Origin: Variovorax sp. OV700
Lineage (GTDB): Bacteria > Pseudomonadota > Gammaproteobacteria > Burkholderiales > Burkholderiaceae_C
Reading direction: 5' to 3'
DNA: 64,000 nt
Assembly: GCF_900099805.1 (NCBI RefSeq)
Contig: NZ_FNDR01000001.1
Coordinates: 62,001 to 126,000, forward strand
A program made the translations under genes and the position numbers. Under the pieces are notes generated by a model. That model was not told the DNA's origin. It searched no databases and saw nothing but the letters and a program-made list of their open reading frames with translations. This document shows, piece after piece, positions 35,480 to 45,896 of this stretch (position 1 is the first letter of the stretch; every line of letters starts with the position of its first letter).

Positions 35480-37342
35480 TCAGAGGGATTCGACCTTGCG
35501 GCCCGACAGCGCGCGTGCAATGCCCGCGTTCATGCGCTGGGCGGCAAAAGCTTCGGTGTCGTTGGCCAGGGCCTTGGTGGCCGCCTCGATGGCCGCCGCG
35601 TCGTTGCTGCCGTTCGCGGCCTCGCGCAACCGCACCATCGACGCGTCGATGACGGCGCGCTCTTGCGCTTCGAGCAAGTCGCCGTCCGCATCGAGCGCGC
35701 TCTGCGTGGCAAGCAGCAAGCGCTCGGCATCGACGCGCGCCTCGACGAGCGCACGCGCCTGCATGTCCTGCTGCGCGGTGGAAAAGCTCTCCTGCAACAT
35801 GGTCGCGATCTGGTCGTCCGAGAGCCCGTACGAAGGCTTGACGGTGACACTGGCTTCCACGCCGCTGCCCTGCTCCTTGGCGCTGACGCTCAGCAAGCCA
35901 TCGGCGTCCACAGTGAAGGTCACGCGGATGCGCGCCGCGCCCGCGGCCATCGGTGGAATGCCGCGCAGCGTGAAGCGCGCGAGGCTGCGGCAGTCGGCCA
36001 CCAGGTCTCGCTCGCCCTGCACCACGTGCAGCGCCAGGGCCGTCTGGCCGTCCTGGTAGGTGGTGAAGTCCTGCGCCATCGCGGTCGGGATGGTCTGGTT
36101 GCGCGGCACGATGCGCTCGACCAGGCCGCCCATGGTCTCGATGCCCAGCGACAGCGGAATCACGTCGAGCAGCAGGAGATCACCCGCGCCGTTGTTGCCG
36201 GCCAGCTGGTTGGCCTGGATGGCGGCGCCGAGCGCCACGACTTCGTCGGGGTTCAGGTTGACCAACGGCTCGCGCCCGAAGAACTCGGCCACGTCATGAC
36301 GAATCTGGGGCATGCGCGTGGAACCGCCCACCAGCACGATGCCCTTCAGATCGTCGGGCTTGAGCTTGGCGTCGCGCAGCGCCTTGCGAACCGATGCAAT
36401 CGTGCGGTCGGTGAGCGGCTTGGTGGCGGCGTCGAATTGGCGGCGGGAGAGTTCGAATTGAACCGCCTTGCCGGCAAGCTCCGCTCGGAAGGTGGTCGAC
36501 TCGGTCTCGGTCAGCGCTTCTTTCGCGGCGCGGGCGGACACGAGCATGGCGGCCTTGTCGCTGTCGCTGCCGACCTGCAGGCCGGTCTGCGCGAGCACGA
36601 AGCCGGCCAGCGCGTGGTCGTAGTCGTCGCCACCCAAGGCTGAATCTCCACCCGTGGCGATCACTTCGAACACGCCCTGCGTCAACCGCAGGATCGAGAT
36701 GTCGAAGGTGCCGCCACCCAGGTCGTAAACCGCGTAGACGCCTTCGCTTGCGTTGTCCAAGCCGTAGGCGATGGCGGCGGCCGTGGGCTCGCTGATGAGC
36801 CGCAGCACGTTGATGCCCGCGAGCTGCGCGGCATCTTTGGTGGCCTGGCGCTGGCCTTCGTCGAAGTAGGCCGGCACGGTAATGACCGCGCCGTAGAGCT
36901 CGTCGTCGAAGGTGTCTTCAGCGCGGAAGCGCAGCGTCGCGAGGATTTCGGCGCTGATCTCGACCGGCGACTTCTCGCCCGCGAGGGTCTGCACCTTCAC
37001 CATGCCGCCCTCGCTGCCTTCGATGTGATACGACATCGATTCGCGGTTCGAGATGTCGGAGAGCCCGCGGCCCATGAGCCGCTTGACCGAGGTGATGGTG
37101 TTGGCAGGGTCTTGCCCGCGCGCCGCGACGGCGTCGAAGCCGATCTGCCGGCGGTCGCCGGCCAAGTAGCGCACGACCGAAGGCAGCAGCACGCGGCCCT
37201 GCTCGTCGGGCAGGCATTCGGCCACGCCGTTGCGCACCGCGGCCACCAGCGAATGCGTGGTGCCGAGATCGATGCCCACGGCAATGCGGCGCTGATGCGG
37301 ATCGGGCGCCTGGCCGGGTTCTGAAATCTGTAGAAGAGCCAT
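35480..37342 (-). CDS. hscA: Fe-S cluster assembly chaperone HscA
   Basis: A 620-residue specialised Hsp70. Nucleotide-binding domain motifs: [13 protein letters not shown] near residue 22, [15 protein letters not shown] near 200, and [16 protein letters not shown] near 335. The substrate-binding domain begins with [27 protein letters not shown]. HscA with HscB recognises the LPPVK motif of IscU (present here at residues 100-104 of IscU) and helps release clusters. It follows hscB by 12 bases. Confidence 0.97.
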   Translation of the reverse strand: MALLQISEPGQAPDPHQRRIAVGIDLGTTHSLVAAVRNGVAECLPDEQGRVLLPSVVRYLAGDRRQIGFDAVAARGQDPANTITSVKRLMGRGLSDISNRESMSYHIEGSEGGMVKVQTLAGEKSPVEISAEILATLRFRAEDTFDDELYGAVITVPAYFDEGQRQATKDAAQLAGINVLRLISEPTAAAIAYGLDNASEGVYAVYDLGGGTFDISILRLTQGVFEVIATGGDSALGGDDYDHALAGFVLAQTGLQVGSDSDKAAMLVSARAAKEALTETESTTFRAELAGKAVQFELSRRQFDAATKPLTDRTIASVRKALRDAKLKPDDLKGIVLVGGSTRMPQIRHDVAEFFGREPLVNLNPDEVVALGAAIQANQLAGNNGAGDLLLLDVIPLSLGIETMGGLVERIVPRNQTIPTAMAQDFTTYQDGQTALALHVVQGERDLVADCRSLARFTLRGIPPMAAGAARIRVTFTVDADGLLSVSAKEQGSGVEASVTVKPSYGLSDDQIATMLQESFSTAQQDMQARALVEARVDAERLLLATQSALDADGDLLEAQERAVIDASMVRLREAANGSNDAAAIEAATKALANDTEAFAAQRMNAGIARALSGRKVESL

Positions 37343-37354
37343 ATGTATGAGGGC

Positions 37355-37873
37355 CTATTGTCCCAACTGATCGAACTTGGCTTCGACGTCCTGGCCGAAA
37401 CGCTCAATGAACATGAGGGCTCTCACCTGCTGCGCGGCGGCGGGATAGTCGCCCTTCTCGTCGATCAGCCAGTCAAGCGACGACAGCGCGCGGGCGCGAC
37501 TGGCTTCGACCTCGGCCTGCAGCTTCTCGATCGCTTCGATGTCGTCGGCGTCGTCGAGCTCCTCGCGCCATTCCATCTGCTGCATCAGGAAGTCGGGCGG
37601 CATGGCCGTGTTGTTCTCGGTATTCAGCGGCGCGCCGTTGAGTTCGCAGATGTAGCTGGCACGCCGGATCGGGTCCTTGAGCCGCTGGTAGGCCTCGTTG
37701 ATGCGCACCGACCACTGCATGGCCACGCGCTGCGCCGCGATGCCTTGCGCGGCAAAGCGGTCCGGATGGGCCTCGCGCTGCAGCTCTTTCCATCGCGCGT
37801 CCAACGCGGCGCGGTCCTGCGCGAAGGTGGCCGGGACGGCGAACAGTTGAAAGTCGGTGTCGTTCAGATTCAT
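37355..37873 (-). CDS. hscB: Fe-S cluster assembly co-chaperone HscB
   Basis: A 172-residue J-protein. The N-terminal J domain contains the HPD tripeptide (REAHPDRFA), followed by the C-terminal three-helix region that binds IscU (PPDFLMQQMEWREELDDADD). It stimulates the HscA ATPase and delivers IscU. The gap to iscA upstream is 153 bases and contains both a terminator-like hairpin and a dispersed repeat, so hscB-hscA-fdx-dnaQ may be expressed below the level of iscRSUA. Confidence 0.96.
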   Translation of the reverse strand: MNLNDTDFQLFAVPATFAQDRAALDARWKELQREAHPDRFAAQGIAAQRVAMQWSVRINEAYQRLKDPIRRASYICELNGAPLNTENNTAMPPDFLMQQMEWREELDDADDIEAIEKLQAEVEASRARALSSLDWLIDEKGDYPAAAQQVRALMFIERFGQDVEAKFDQLGQ

Positions 37874-37883
37874 CAGACTGCCT

Positions 37884-37954
37884 GCCGGGCCGCCCCAAAG
37901 GCGGTCTGCGCCCCCTCAAGGGGCAGTGAGGACACAAAGTGCCGAACGTGGGGG
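37884..37954 (-). repeat. Dispersed intergenic repeat, copy A
   Basis: A stretch of about 70 bases containing CCGGGCCGC (37885-37893), a CCCCCTCAAGGGG hairpin, GACACAAAGTGC (37931-37942) and CGAACGTGGGGG. The same blocks in the same order and with nearly the same spacing occur at 50315-50381 (copy B). Both copies sit between consecutive minus-strand genes. Confidence 0.6.
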
Positions 37955-37969
37955 CTCATATGGATCAAG

Positions 37970-38000
37970 AAAAAACCGCCAGCACATGACATGGTGGCGG
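37970..38000 (-). terminator. Terminator-like hairpin between iscA and hscB
   Basis: On the minus strand a CCGCCA / TGGCGG stem with a 13-base loop runs directly into six T, 26 bases after the iscA stop. It has the form of a rho-independent terminator inside the operon and would split iscRSUA from hscBA-fdx, perhaps only in part. Confidence 0.7.
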
Positions 38001-38026
38001 CTGTTGTCGCGGTCAGCGACGGCGCA

Positions 38027-38350
38027 TCAGATGCGAAAGCTTTCCCCGCAGCCGCAACGGTCGCGTTCGTTCGGGTTGATGAACTTGAAGCCTTCGTTCA
38101 AGCCCTCGCGCACGAAGTCGAGCTGCGTGCCGTCGATGTAGGCCAGGCTCTTCGGATCGACCAGCACTTTCACGCCATGGTCTTCGAACACCACGTCTTC
38201 AGGCGTGAACTCGTCCACGTACTCGAGCTTGTAGGCCAAGCCGGAGCAGCCGGTGGTCTTCACGCCCAGCCGCACGCCCACGCCCTTGCCCCGTTTGCCA
38301 AGGTAGCGGGTGACGTGGCGCGCAGCGGCTTCGGTCAGCGTGACGGCCAT
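38027..38350 (-). CDS. iscA: A-type Fe-S carrier IscA
   Basis: A 107-residue A-type carrier that accepts clusters or iron and passes them to target proteins. The three ligand cysteines are at the same positions as in E. coli: Cys35 ([13 protein letters not shown]), Cys99 and Cys101 (DRCGCGESF). The start at 38350 lies one base beyond the iscU stop; the longer reading to 38401 is inside iscU. A terminator-like hairpin follows. Confidence 0.97.
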   Translation of the reverse strand: MAVTLTEAAARHVTRYLGKRGKGVGVRLGVKTTGCSGLAYKLEYVDEFTPEDVVFEDHGVKVLVDPKSLAYIDGTQLDFVREGLNEGFKFINPNERDRCGCGESFRI

Positions 38351-38351
38351 C

Positions 38352-38759
38352 TCAGTGAACAGCTTCGGCGGTCTTGACGCCGTGCTTGGCCTTGTAGTCA
38401 CTCACGGCCGCCTTGATGGCGTCTTCCGCGAGGATCGAGCAGTGGATCTTGACCGGCGGCAGCGCCAGTTCTTCAGCGATCTGCGCGTTCTTGAGTGCAG
38501 CCGCTTCGTCGAGCGTCTTGCCCTTGACCCATTCAGTCACGAGCGAGGACGAGGCGATGGCCGAGCCGCAGCCGTAGGTCTTGAAGCGCGCGTCTTCGAT
38601 CACGCCGGTTTCGGGGTTGACCTTGATCTGCAGCTTCATGACGTCGCCGCAGGCCGGCGCGCCGACCATGCCGGTGCCTACCGAGTCGTCGCCCTTTTCG
38701 AAGGAGCCGACGTTGCGGGGATTTTCGTAGTGGTCGATGACCTTGGAAGAATATGCCAT
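38352..38759 (-). CDS. iscU: Fe-S cluster scaffold IscU
   Basis: A 135-residue scaffold on which [2Fe-2S] clusters are built from sulfur given by IscS. Ligands Cys37 (GAPACGDVM), Cys64 ([11 protein letters not shown]) and Cys107 are present, with the assisting Asp39. The HscA-binding LPPVKIHC is at residues 100-107. It lies 59 bases after iscS and one base before iscA, clearly in one operon. Confidence 0.97.
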   Translation of the reverse strand: MAYSSKVIDHYENPRNVGSFEKGDDSVGTGMVGAPACGDVMKLQIKVNPETGVIEDARFKTYGCGSAIASSSLVTEWVKGKTLDEAAALKNAQIAEELALPPVKIHCSILAEDAIKAAVSDYKAKHGVKTAEAVH

Positions 38760-38818
38760 GGTGTACCTCTCAAACTTTGTTCAATCGTGGAGCGCTGGTG
38801 GGCCAGTACGTCAATGCG

Positions 38819-40039
38819 TCAGTGGGCCGACCACTGGATCGTGCTGATGTCGACGCCGTCCTGGAACATCTCCCACAAGGGGCTGAGCTCGCGCAGCTTG
38901 GCGACGTTGTGCTTGATGGTCGAGATGGCGTAGTCGATTTCTTCCTCGGTCGTGAAACGGCCGATGGTCATGCGAAGGCTGCTGTGGGCCAGCTCGTCGC
39001 TGCGGCCCAGGGCGCGCAGCACATAGCTGGGCTCCAGGCTAGCCGACGTGCAGGCCGAACCCGACGACACCGCCAGGCCCTTGATGCCCATGATCAGCGA
39101 CTCGCCTTCGACGTAGTTGAAGCTCATGTTCAGGTTGTGCGGCACACGCTGTTCGAGGTCGCCGTTGATGAACACCTGCTCCACGTCCTTCAGGCCGTCG
39201 AGCAGGCGCTTCTGCAGTCGGGCCGCATGGGCGATGTCGTCCTTCATTTCGAGCTTGGCGATGCGATAGGCCTCGCCCATGCCGACAATCTGGTGCGTGG
39301 GCAAGGTGCCCGAACGCATGCCGCGCTCGTGGCCGCCGCCGTGCATTTGCGCTTCAAGCCGAATGCGCGGCTTGCGACGCACGTACAGCGCGCCGATGCC
39401 CTTGGGGCCATAGGTCTTGTGCGAGGCGAGGCTCATCAGGTCGATGGGCAGCTTCGTGATGTCGATGTCGATCTTGCCGGTGGCCTGGGCCGAGTCGACG
39501 TGAAAGATCACACCCTTCTCACGGCAGACGTTGCCCAGCGCGACCACGTCCTGAATCACACCGATTTCGTTGTTCACGAACAGCACGCTGGCCAGGATGG
39601 TGTCAGGACGGATCGCGGCTTTGAACTTCTCGAGGTCGACGAGGCCGTTTTCCTCGACGTCGAGGTAGGTCACTTCGAAGCCCTGGCGCTCGAGTTCGCG
39701 CATGGTGTCGAGCACGGCCTTGTGCTCGGTCTTCAGGGTGATCAGGTGCTTGCCCTTGCCCTTGTAGAAATGGGCCGCGCCTTTGAGCGCCAGATTGATC
39801 GATTCGGTAGCACCCGACGTCCAGACGATTTCGCGCGGATCTGCGCTGATCAGGTCTGCCACCTGGCCGCGCGCCTTCTCGACTGCCTCTTCAGCCTCCC
39901 AGCCCCAGGCGTGGCTGCGCGATGCCGGGTTGCCGAAATGCTCGCGCAACCAGGGAATCATGGCGTCGACCACACGCGGGTCAACCGGCGTGGTGGCGCC
40001 GTAATCGAGGTAGATCGGGAAATGAGGAGTGACGTCCAT
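38819..40039 (-). CDS. iscS: Cysteine desulfurase IscS
   Basis: A 406-residue pyridoxal-phosphate enzyme that takes sulfur from cysteine and hands it to IscU and other acceptors. Seen: [15 protein letters not shown] at the N-terminus, the PLP histidine/aspartate region (VDSAQATGK), the Schiff-base lysine in [13 protein letters not shown], the mobile-loop cysteine in [16 protein letters not shown], and the C-terminal end that docks IscU. I chose the ATG at 40039; residues read upstream of it to 40129 are unlike any IscS. It lies 89 bases after iscR. Confidence 0.97.
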   Translation of the reverse strand: MDVTPHFPIYLDYGATTPVDPRVVDAMIPWLREHFGNPASRSHAWGWEAEEAVEKARGQVADLISADPREIVWTSGATESINLALKGAAHFYKGKGKHLITLKTEHKAVLDTMRELERQGFEVTYLDVEENGLVDLEKFKAAIRPDTILASVLFVNNEIGVIQDVVALGNVCREKGVIFHVDSAQATGKIDIDITKLPIDLMSLASHKTYGPKGIGALYVRRKPRIRLEAQMHGGGHERGMRSGTLPTHQIVGMGEAYRIAKLEMKDDIAHAARLQKRLLDGLKDVEQVFINGDLEQRVPHNLNMSFNYVEGESLIMGIKGLAVSSGSACTSASLEPSYVLRALGRSDELAHSSLRMTIGRFTTEEEIDYAISTIKHNVAKLRELSPLWEMFQDGVDISTIQWSAH

Positions 40040-40128
40040 GGCTGGCTCGGGCTGGCGTGGGGGTTGTTTCTTTGGTCTGGGCGGCTTTTCGCAGCAGCGC
40101 CCGAAGGCGCCGCCTGCGACAGAGGGCA

Positions 40129-40665
40129 TCAGGACTTCGCGAACGCGTTGCCCAGGGCAAACACCGAATTCGGCGCATTCACGCGAATCGGCTTGACCAC
40201 GGGCTGCGCGGAAATGGCGCGCTTGACGACCGGCTTGTTCTCGATCTGAACGCCCTTGGCGATCTGGTCGTCGACCAGCTTCTGCAGCGTGACGGAATCA
40301 AGGAACTCGACCATGCGCTGGTTCAGCGAGGCCCAGAGCTCGTGCGTCATGCAGCGGCCGGCTTCGCCGAGGCAGTTTTCCTTGCCGCCGCACTGCGTGG
40401 CATCGATGGGCTCATCGACGGAAACAATGATGTCTGCAACGGTGATATCGGCTGCCTTGCGACCCAGGCTGTAGCCGCCGCCGGGGCCGCGGGTCGATTC
40501 GACCAGCTCGTGACGGCGCAATTTGCCGAACAGCTGCTCGAGATACGACAATGAAATTTGCTGCCGCTGGCTGATCGCAGCCAGCGTGACCGGACCGGTG
40601 TTCTGACGCAACGCCAGATCGATCATTGCCGTGACCGCAAAACGGCCTTTGGTAGTGAGACGCAT
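40129..40665 (-). CDS. iscR: Fe-S-sensing transcriptional regulator IscR
   Basis: A 178-residue Rrf2-family winged-helix regulator that represses the isc operon when it carries a [2Fe-2S] cluster. The DNA-binding part ([19 protein letters not shown] to [15 protein letters not shown]) and the ligand loop are intact: Cys92, Cys98, Cys105 and His108. The spacing is C-x5-C-x6-C, one residue longer than the C-x5-C-x5-C of E. coli. It is the first gene of iscRSUA-hscBA-fdx-dnaQ. The ATG at 40665 is the only start giving the standard N-terminus. Confidence 0.96.
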   Translation of the reverse strand: MRLTTKGRFAVTAMIDLALRQNTGPVTLAAISQRQQISLSYLEQLFGKLRRHELVESTRGPGGGYSLGRKAADITVADIIVSVDEPIDATQCGGKENCLGEAGRCMTHELWASLNQRMVEFLDSVTLQKLVDDQIAKGVQIENKPVVKRAISAQPVVKPIRVNAPNSVFALGNAFAKS

Positions 40666-40807
40666 CGCAAGCTCCTTCAAGTGCTTACCGTTGAAATGAC
40701 ACCGTGGCACGGGGGGCCGCGGTGACTTCGTCTCCGCCCTGCCCGACCCCTGATGCTGGTGAACCAGTCAGTGGGATCGGTCCTTCATCGCGAAGTTCTT
40801 TTTTCTT

Positions 40808-40836
40808 GTTGTTGAGTGTTTCGGTCAAGTATAGCA
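40808..40836 (-). promoter_or_regulatory. iscR promoter with candidate IscR site
   Basis: On the minus strand an extended -10 (TGCTATACT, 40828-40836) overlaps ATACTTGACCGAAACACTCA (from 40832 downward), whose first half (ATACTTGAC) resembles the left half of the IscR type 1 site. The other half is poor. Position, about 140-170 bases upstream of iscR, and overlap with the -10 would fit self-repression. Inferred from pattern only. Confidence 0.45.
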
Positions 40837-40901
40837 GAAGGCCCTGGAGTTTGCTCGGGTAAACCCCAGCGAAAACCCCTTGAAGAAACCGAAACCCCGT
40901 C

Positions 40902-43019
40902 CTACGACGGCAACACGGCGATATTGTCCCCGCCGGAGGCGCCAAACGCCTGCTCACGCAGCAGCGCCAACTGGTCGCGCACCCGCGCCGCCTTCTCGAA
41001 TTCGAGGTTGCGGGCGTGCTCGAGCATGAGCTTTTCGAGCCGCTTGATCTCCCGGGCAATGTCTTTTTCGCTCATGTCCTCGACCTTGGCGCGTTCCAGG
41101 TCGAGCTTGGCCATTTCCTTGCCGGTTTTTTCGCTGTAGACGCCGTCGATCAGGTCGCGCACCTGTTTGACGATGCTGCGCGGGGTGATGCCGTTGGCCT
41201 CGTTGTGGGCGATCTGCCGGGCGCGGCGGCGCTCGGTTTCGTCGATGGCCTTCTTCATCGAGTCGGTCATGCGGTCGGCGTACAAGATGGCCTTGCCGCT
41301 CAGGTTGCGGGCCGCCCGGCCAATGGTCTGGATCAGCGAACGCTCGGCACGCAGAAAGCCTTCCTTGTCGGCATCGAGAATGGCCACCAGCGACACCTCG
41401 GGAATGTCCAGGCCTTCTCGCAGCAAGTTGATGCCCACCAGTACGTCAAAGGTGCCCAGGCGCAGGTCGCGCAAGATCTCCACCCGCTCGACCGTGTCGA
41501 CGTCGCTGTGCAGGTAGCGCACCTTTACGCCGTTGTCGCCCAGATAGTCGGTCAGCTGCTCGGCCATGCGCTTGGTCAGCGTGGTGATGAGCACCCGCTC
41601 GTTCTTCTCGACGCGGATGCGGATCTCGCCCAGCACGTCGTCCACCTGGTGCGTGGCGGGGCGCACCTCGACCTCGGGGTCGATCAGGCCGGTCGGCCGC
41701 ACCAGCTGCTCGACCACATTTCCGGCATGGTCCTTTTCGTACTGCGCCGGGGTGGCCGAAACGAAGATGCACTGGCGCATGCGCGTTTCGAACTCCTCCA
41801 GCTTGAGCGGCCGGTTGTCCAGCGCGCTCGGCAGACGGAAGCCGTATTCGACCAGCGTGGTCTTGCGCGCCCGGTCGCCGTTGTACATGGCACTGAGCTG
41901 GCCGACCATCTGGTGGCTCTCGTCGAGGAACATCAGCGCGTCTTTCGGCATGTAATCCGTCAGCGTGGCCGGCGGTTCGCCTGGCGCGGCGCCCGAGAGG
42001 TGCCGCGTGTAGTTCTCGATGCCCTTGCAGTGGCCGATCTCGGCCAGCATTTCCAGGTCGAAGCGGGTGCGCTGCTCCAGCCGCTGCGCCTCCACCAGCT
42101 TGCCCTGGCTGACGAATTCCTTGAGCCGCTCGGCCAGCTCGATCTTGATGGTTTCCACGGCGCCCAGCACCTTGTCGCGCGGCGTCACGTAGTGGCTCGA
42201 CGGATACACCGTGAAGCGCGGAATCTTCTGGCGGATGCGGCCCGTGAGCGGGTCGAACAGCTGCAGCGTCTCGATCTCGTCGTCGAACAGCTCGATCCGG
42301 ATCGCCAGTTCGCTGTGCTCGGCCGGAAACACGTCGATGGTGTCGCCGCGCACGCGGAAGGTCCCGCGGGAAAAATCCTGCTCGTTGCGGGTGTACTGCA
42401 TGCGAATCAGCCGCCCGATCACGTCGCGCTGGCCGATCTTGTCGCCCACCCGCATGATGAAACGCATCTGCGTGTAGTCCTCGGGCGTGCCGATGCCGTA
42501 GATGGCGCTCACCGTGGCCACGATGACCGTGTCGCGCCGTTCCAGCACGCTCTTGGTGGCCGACAGCCGCATCTGCTCGATGTGCTCGTTGATGGACGAG
42601 TCCTTCTCGATGAACAGGTCGCGCTGGGGCACGTAGGCCTCGGGCTGGTAGTAGTCGTAGTAGCTCACGAAATACTCGACCGCGTTCTTCGGGAAGAACT
42701 CGCGAAACTCGCTGTAGAGCTGCGCCGCCAGCGTCTTGTTGGGCGCGAACACGATGGCCGGGCGTCCCAGCCGGGCAATCACGTTGGCCATGGTGAAGGT
42801 CTTGCCGGAGCCGGTGACCCCCAGCAGCGTCTGGAACACCTCGCCATCCAGCACGCCCTCGACCAGCCCGTCGATCGCCTTCGGCTGGTCGCCGGCCGGC
42901 GGATAGGGCTGGAAAAGTTCGAAAGGCGAACCCGGATATTTGATGAATTCGCCCTGTTTTGCCGGACCGATCGGGTCCAGTTTCTTCAGGTCTGCTATGG
43001 CTTCGTTGTTCTCTGGCAT
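40902..43019 (-). CDS. uvrB: Excinuclease ABC subunit B
   Basis: A 705-residue nucleotide-excision-repair helicase that verifies DNA damage and positions UvrC. Seen: Walker [17 protein letters not shown], the beta-hairpin region ([14 protein letters not shown]), DESHQM of Walker B, helicase motifs V and VI ([18 protein letters not shown]), and the C-terminal UVR domain ([24 protein letters not shown]). The start at 43019 gives [14 protein letters not shown]; anything upstream runs antisense into the aminotransferase gene. It is divergent from the aminotransferase. Confidence 0.97.
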   Translation of the reverse strand: MPENNEAIADLKKLDPIGPAKQGEFIKYPGSPFELFQPYPPAGDQPKAIDGLVEGVLDGEVFQTLLGVTGSGKTFTMANVIARLGRPAIVFAPNKTLAAQLYSEFREFFPKNAVEYFVSYYDYYQPEAYVPQRDLFIEKDSSINEHIEQMRLSATKSVLERRDTVIVATVSAIYGIGTPEDYTQMRFIMRVGDKIGQRDVIGRLIRMQYTRNEQDFSRGTFRVRGDTIDVFPAEHSELAIRIELFDDEIETLQLFDPLTGRIRQKIPRFTVYPSSHYVTPRDKVLGAVETIKIELAERLKEFVSQGKLVEAQRLEQRTRFDLEMLAEIGHCKGIENYTRHLSGAAPGEPPATLTDYMPKDALMFLDESHQMVGQLSAMYNGDRARKTTLVEYGFRLPSALDNRPLKLEEFETRMRQCIFVSATPAQYEKDHAGNVVEQLVRPTGLIDPEVEVRPATHQVDDVLGEIRIRVEKNERVLITTLTKRMAEQLTDYLGDNGVKVRYLHSDVDTVERVEILRDLRLGTFDVLVGINLLREGLDIPEVSLVAILDADKEGFLRAERSLIQTIGRAARNLSGKAILYADRMTDSMKKAIDETERRRARQIAHNEANGITPRSIVKQVRDLIDGVYSEKTGKEMAKLDLERAKVEDMSEKDIAREIKRLEKLMLEHARNLEFEKAARVRDQLALLREQAFGASGGDNIAVLPS

Positions 43020-43027
43020 GGCTGTTC

Positions 43028-43056
43028 CCGACAGGTGGCGGTAGCGCCGGTAAAAT
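43028..43056 (+). promoter_or_regulatory. Promoter of the aromatic aminotransferase gene
   Basis: CCGACA (43028-43033) and TAAAAT (43051-43056) are spaced 17 bases apart, a fair sigma70 promoter. Transcription would start near 43062, at the left arm of the inverted repeat 43061-43095. Confidence 0.5.
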
Positions 43057-43060
43057 TCAA

Positions 43061-43095
43061 GGCAACCGGAAAGGATAAAGCCTCCTCCGGTTGCC
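43061..43095 (+). repeat. 10-bp inverted repeat at the 5' end of the aminotransferase mRNA
   Basis: GGCAACCGGA (43061-43070) and TCCGGTTGCC (43086-43095) are perfect complements around a 15-base loop. From the predicted start near 43062 the mRNA would begin with this stem-loop; the ribosome site AAAGGA comes 17 bases later. It may stabilise the message or be an operator. Confidence 0.6.
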
Positions 43096-43124
43096 AGCGA
43101 AGCTTTCATCCAAAGGACCTTTCC

Positions 43125-44321
43125 ATGTCTATGTTCACCGCGGTCGAAATGGCACCGCGCGACCCGATCCTCGGCCTCAACGAGCAGTTTGCAGCCGACA
43201 CCAACCCCGCCAAGGTCAACCTCGGCGTCGGCGTCTATTACGACGACAACGGCAAGCTGCCCCTGCTCCAGTGCGTGCAGGCCGCCGAACAGAACATGAT
43301 GAAAACCCCCTCGGCTCGCGGCTACCTGCCGATCGACGGCATCGTGGCATATGACAACGCGGTCAAGGGCCTGGTCTTCGGCGTCGACAGCGAACCCGTG
43401 CAGTCGGGCCGCGTGGCCACGATCCAGGCCATCGGCGGCACCGGCGGCCTCAAGGTCGGCGCCGACTTTCTCAAGAAGCTCAACCCTAACGCCAAGGTGC
43501 TGATCAGCGACCCTAGCTGGGAAAACCACCGCGCCCTGTTCACCAATGCGGGCTTCGAAGTCGAAAGCTACCCCTACTACGACGCCGCCAAGCGCGGCAT
43601 CAACTTCGACGGCATGCTGGCCGCCCTGAACGCGGCGCCCGCCGGCACTGTCGTCGTGCTGCACGCCTGCTGCCACAACCCGACCGGCTACGACATCACG
43701 TCCGAGCAGTGGGACCAGGTCGTTGCCACCGTCAAGGCCAAGAATCTCGTCCCCTTCCTCGACATGGCCTACCAGGGCTTCGGCTACGGCCTCAAGGAAG
43801 ACGGCGCCGCGGTTGCCAAGTTCGTCAACGCCGGCCTGACCTTCTTCGTCTCGACCTCGTTCTCGAAGAGCTTCAGCCTCTACGGCGAGCGCGTGGGCGC
43901 CCTGTCGGTGTTGTGCGAAAGCAAGGAAGAAGCTGGCCGCGTGCTCTCGCAGCTCAAGATCGCGATCCGCACCAACTACAGCAACCCGCCGATCCACGGC
44001 GGTGCCGTGGTGGCTGCCGTGCTCGGCAACCCCGAACTGCGCGCCCTGTGGGAAAAGGAACTCGGCGAAATGCGCGTGCGCATCAAAGCCATGCGCCAGA
44101 AGCTGGTCGACGGCCTCAAGGCCGCCGGCGTGAAGGAAGACATGAGCTTCATCACCACGCAGATCGGCATGTTCAGCTACTCGGGCCTCAGCAAGGACCA
44201 GATGGTGCGCCTGCGCAACGAATTCGGCGTGTACGGCACCGACACCGGCCGCATGTGCGTGGCCGCGCTCAACAGCAAGAATATCGACTACGTCTGCGCG
44301 TCGATTGCCAAGGTCATCTGA
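43125..44321 (+). CDS. tyrB: Aromatic amino acid / aspartate aminotransferase
   Basis: A 398-residue class I PLP aminotransferase, transferring amino groups between aspartate or aromatic amino acids and 2-oxoglutarate. Seen: [45 protein letters not shown], the PLP-binding Lys248 in [16 protein letters not shown], and IRTNYSNPP with the substrate-carboxylate arginine nearby. I favour TyrB because the ACCHNPTG and [12 protein letters not shown] blocks match beta TyrB; AspC is the alternative, so substrate range is uncertain. It is divergent from uvrB, with a hairpin in the 5' leader. Confidence 0.9.
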   Translation: MSMFTAVEMAPRDPILGLNEQFAADTNPAKVNLGVGVYYDDNGKLPLLQCVQAAEQNMMKTPSARGYLPIDGIVAYDNAVKGLVFGVDSEPVQSGRVATIQAIGGTGGLKVGADFLKKLNPNAKVLISDPSWENHRALFTNAGFEVESYPYYDAAKRGINFDGMLAALNAAPAGTVVVLHACCHNPTGYDITSEQWDQVVATVKAKNLVPFLDMAYQGFGYGLKEDGAAVAKFVNAGLTFFVSTSFSKSFSLYGERVGALSVLCESKEEAGRVLSQLKIAIRTNYSNPPIHGGAVVAAVLGNPELRALWEKELGEMRVRIKAMRQKLVDGLKAAGVKEDMSFITTQIGMFSYSGLSKDQMVRLRNEFGVYGTDTGRMCVAALNSKNIDYVCASIAKVI

Positions 44322-44389
44322 CTGTCAACAAAATGTGGGGGGAATTCGTCAACTGACATTCCTTCACATTTGATGAGAAATAAGCGCCC

Positions 44390-44450
44390 CCGCAGCGGGA
44401 TCTACGTACGGGTAAGGCCCGCTGTGCGGCGGTCATGGCGCTGATATATT
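44390..44450 (+). promoter_or_regulatory. Inverted repeat and extended -10 before phaZ
   Basis: CCGCAGCGGG (44390-44399) and CCCGCTGTGCGG (44418-44429) form an imperfect stem with a TACGTA palindrome in the loop. It lies between tyrB and phaZ and may be a weak terminator or an operator. Just after it, TGATATATT (44442-44450) is an extended -10; transcription would start near 44457, giving a 24-base leader for phaZ. Confidence 0.4.
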
Positions 44451-44480
44451 GCACCGCAACATTCCACTCCAACACCAGCG

Positions 44481-45896
44481 ATGCTCTACCAACTCTATGA
44501 AGCCCAGCGTTCCTTGATGGAACCGTTCTCGGACTTCGCGCAAGCGGCGTCCAAGCTGTTCGGCCAAGGTGCCGTCTGGGGACAAGCGCCCATGGCCCAG
44601 CGCATGGCAGCGGGTTACGACCTTCTCTATCGGTTGGGCAAGGACTACGAGAAGCCCGAGTTCAACATCAAGTCCGTGAAGGTCGAGGGCGAAGACGTGG
44701 TCATCCAGGAGGCCGTCGAGCTCGACAAGCCGTTCTGCGAGCTGCGCCGCTTCAAGCGCTTCACCGACGAGCCGCACATCCTCAAGACGCTCAAGAGCCA
44801 GCCCGTGGTGCTGGTCGTGGCGCCGCTGTCGGGCCACTACGCCACGTTGCTGCGCGACACGGTGCGCACCATGCTGCAAGACCACAAGGTCTACATCACC
44901 GACTGGAAGAACGCGCGCCTCGTGCCGATGTCCGAAGGCGAGTTCCACCTCGACGATTACATCAACTACGTGCAGGAGTTCATCCGCCGCCTGCAGGCCG
45001 AATACGGCAACTGCCACGTGGTGAGCGTGTGCCAGCCCACTGTGCCGGTGCTTGCTGCCGTGTCGCTCATGGCAAGCCGCGGCGAGCAGCTGCCGCTCTC
45101 CATGACGATGATGGGTGGTCCCATCGACGCGCGCAAGTCGCCCACAGCGGTGAACAACCTCGCGATGAACAAGAGTTTCGAGTGGTTCGAGAACAACGTG
45201 ATCTACCGCGTGCCGCAAGGCTTTGCGGGTGAAGGCCGCCGCGTGTATCCGGGCTTCTTGCAGCACACGGGCTTCGTGGCCATGAACCCCGACCGCCATG
45301 CCAGCAGCCACTACGACTACTTCAAGGACCTGATCAAGGGCGACGACGCCAGTGCCGAGGCCCATCGCAAGTTTTACGACGAGTACAACGCAGTGCTCGA
45401 CATGGATGCCGACTACTACCTGGACACCATTCGCGTCGTGTTCCAGGACTTCGAACTCGTCAACGGTACCTGGGACGTCAAGAACCCCAAGGGCCAGATC
45501 GAGCGCGTGCGCCCGCAAGACATCCACTCCACGGCCCTGCTCACCGTCGAAGGCGAGCTCGACGACATCTCGGGTTCGGGCCAGACCGAGGCCGCGCACA
45601 GCCTGTGCACCGGCATCGACAACGCGCAGCGCGAACATTACGAAGTCAAGGGCGCGGGCCACTACGGCATCTTCAGCGGCCGCCGCTGGCGCGATCTGGT
45701 CTATCCCAAGATGCAGAAGTTCATCGCCGCGCACGACCAGCCCCAGCGGCGCAGCACTGCTCCCGAGAGCCTGCCGGCCGAAGACCGGATCAAGCCGGGC
45801 CGGAGCACGCCTGCCGTTGCAGCCAGGAAGAATGTCGCAGCCAAGAAAGCGGTGGCGGTCGCCGCCGTGAAGAAGCCCGCGGCACGCAGGAAGTGA
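44481..45896 (+). CDS. phaZ: Intracellular polyhydroxyalkanoate depolymerase
   Basis: A 471-residue granule-associated depolymerase that mobilises stored PHB. The nucleophile is a cysteine: [10 protein letters not shown] with Cys184, matching the cysteine-type PhaZ1 of Cupriavidus (Ralstonia) rather than a GxSxG lipase box. The matching acid and histidine are probably in [10 protein letters not shown] and [14 protein letters not shown]. The C-terminal 40 residues form a Lys/Ala-rich tail ([24 protein letters not shown]) that could bind DNA or granules. Its stop overlaps the GTG of rnfB by four bases. Confidence 0.95.
   Translation: MLYQLYEAQRSLMEPFSDFAQAASKLFGQGAVWGQAPMAQRMAAGYDLLYRLGKDYEKPEFNIKSVKVEGEDVVIQEAVELDKPFCELRRFKRFTDEPHILKTLKSQPVVLVVAPLSGHYATLLRDTVRTMLQDHKVYITDWKNARLVPMSEGEFHLDDYINYVQEFIRRLQAEYGNCHVVSVCQPTVPVLAAVSLMASRGEQLPLSMTMMGGPIDARKSPTAVNNLAMNKSFEWFENNVIYRVPQGFAGEGRRVYPGFLQHTGFVAMNPDRHASSHYDYFKDLIKGDDASAEAHRKFYDEYNAVLDMDADYYLDTIRVVFQDFELVNGTWDVKNPKGQIERVRPQDIHSTALLTVEGELDDISGSGQTEAAHSLCTGIDNAQREHYEVKGAGHYGIFSGRRWRDLVYPKMQKFIAAHDQPQRRSTAPESLPAEDRIKPGRSTPAVAARKNVAAKKAVAVAAVKKPAARRK

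Noticed and set aside
43020..43997. N-terminal extension of uvrB
   Set aside because: It lies antisense to the aminotransferase gene, and UvrB proteins begin at the ATG at 43019.
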